Below, in pieces: positions 63,496-64,000 of a stretch of DNA of 64,000 nt; positions within the stretch are counted from its first letter, which is position 1, and the number at the start of each line of letters is the position of its first letter. The notes below the pieces were generated by a model. The model had not been told where the DNA came from. It did no database searches and saw only the letters and a program-made list of their open reading frames with translations. The position numbers and the translations under genes were made by a program. The DNA is taken from assembly GCA_025463985.1 (NCBI GenBank), contig JAODBM010000128.1, forward strand, positions 62,001 to 126,000. The letters run 5' to 3'. The stretch comes from Acidimicrobiales bacterium. Lineage in GTDB: Bacteria > Actinomycetota > Acidimicrobiia > Acidimicrobiales > Iamiaceae.

Positions 63496-63511
63496 AAAGA
63501 GGATACTTTGT
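63496..63511. promoter_or_regulatory. motif site j (AAAGAGGATACTTTGT), MaoC promoter
   Basis: Ends 27 bp before ATG 63469 on the minus strand; rev-comp TATCCT is a probable -10. Confidence 0.6.
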
Positions 63512-63598
63512 TTCGCCGGACCGTGCCACGCCGGCAGGACGCGCCGGTGACGACCGAGGATCAGTAAGCGAACCGGCGAGAAAGGCCTGACGCCCCGG

Positions 63599-64000
63599 TT
63601 AGTGGAAGAAGCCGGCGAGGACGTCGAGGTGGCGTTGCATGCGGTGCCGCGAGAGATCGCGGTCTCCGGAGATCAGGGCGTCGGCGATCTTCGTGTGCGT
63701 GTGCGTGACCTCGTCACCCACACGGGCCCGGCCGCGCTTGGAGAGGGTCCCGACCTCGTGGAGGTGGCTCAGCCGGATGAGCACCAGAGCCAGCAGTTCC
63801 AGCACCCGGTTACCCGACAGCGACGCGATGACCGCGTGGAGATCGTGCGCGGCCGACGTGAACTCCTCGTCGGGCGCCTCGATCTCAGCCACGAGCGCGG
63901 CGCGCAGTCGGCCTTCGCCGACGTGGTCCATGTGCTCGATGACGTTGTCGACGGTGGCGAGCTCCACGCCCGAACGCACCTCGAAGACGTGCGCGGCGGT
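63599..64000 (-). CDS. FCD-domain (FadR-like) GntR-family regulator, C-terminal part (cut by window edge)
   Basis: The frame is open to base 64000 and stops at 63599, so only the last ~133 residues are visible. They form an all-helical FCD domain: AAHVFEVRSGVELATVDNVIEHMDH, then AALVAEIEAPDEEFTSAAHDLHAVIASLSGNRVLELLALVLIRLSHLHEV and HTKIADALISGDRDLSRHRMQRHLDVLAGFFH. The D-x3-H and two later His residues fit the metal/ligand pocket of the family. The winged-helix DNA-binding domain is outside the window. It ends ~130 bp upstream of the MaoC gene and is a candidate regulator of the motif regulon. Confidence 0.85.
   Translation of the reverse strand, partial: TAAHVFEVRSGVELATVDNVIEHMDHVGEGRLRAALVAEIEAPDEEFTSAAHDLHAVIASLSGNRVLELLALVLIRLSHLHEVGTLSKRGRARVGDEVTHTHTKIADALISGDRDLSRHRMQRHLDVLAGFFH

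Noticed and set aside
35220-63511. Identity of the recurrent motif as a KstR or KstR2 box
   Set aside because: Those boxes have AAC/GTT or CAAG/CTTG half-sites; the motif here has AAAGAG/CTCTTT with a GATA/TATC core.

Overview
The window is about 70% GC and almost entirely coding. It looks like a soil or aquatic actinobacterium. The signs are a LuxR-type AAA ATPase regulator, PucR, STAS and FCD-GntR regulators, F420-type (LLM) oxidoreductases, many acyl-CoA dehydrogenases, family III CoA-transferases, and probable leaderless mRNAs. I cannot name the genus from sequence alone. No rRNA, tRNA, CRISPR array, insertion sequence or phage gene was seen.

Layout. (1) 0-3.7 kb: a cut-off LuxR-type response regulator, a STAS anti-sigma antagonist and a large LuxR/AAA regulator. 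(2) 3.8-19.2 kb: a ketone/beta-keto acid locus. An acetoacetyl-CoA-synthetase-like ligase and an SDR (minus strand) diverge from a plus-strand operon of substrate-binding protein, D-aminoacylase-like amidohydrolase, HyuA, HyuB with a C-terminal acetone-carboxylase-gamma-like zinc domain, and LivHMGF; a convergent PucR regulator follows. I read this as uptake of a compound whose ketone is carboxylated with ATP and then activated with CoA. (3) 19.4-30.7 kb: an LLM oxidoreductase, then a tightly coupled minus-strand envelope module (large beta-propeller, polytopic membrane protein, exported clostripain-like protease, degenerate PrsW-like membrane protein with two zinc ribbons, Pro/Gln/Thr-rich anchored protein). 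Upstream lie an SDR and a deazaflavin-reductase-like gene, divergent from a MarR gene with two palindromic sites. (4) 31.3-35.1 kb: a complete sulfonate-type operon (SBP, permease, ATPase, TauD dioxygenase). (5) 35.2-64 kb: a large catabolic locus with an SCP2-thiolase/aldolase plus DUF35 pair, acyl-CoA dehydrogenases (one a double fusion), a double CaiB CoA-transferase, three crotonases, SDRs, an LLM oxidoreductase, a P450-SDR-ALDH operon, a second branched-chain-type ABC system with an H-M-G triple fusion, an acyl-CoA ligase, a MaoC-type hydratase, and TetR and FCD-GntR regulators.

Region 5 is unified by a 16-bp, roughly palindromic promoter motif (consensus AAAGAGGATACTCTTT) that I found at ten sites in its intergenic regions and did not notice in regions 1-4. 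It overlaps probable -10 elements and, in two cases, sits a fixed 8 nt before the start codon. Together the genes describe import, P450/dehydrogenase oxidation to a carboxylate, CoA activation, beta-oxidation of a branched or cyclic acyl chain and retro-aldol cleavage, as in steroid or terpenoid side-chain catabolism. The substrate is unknown.
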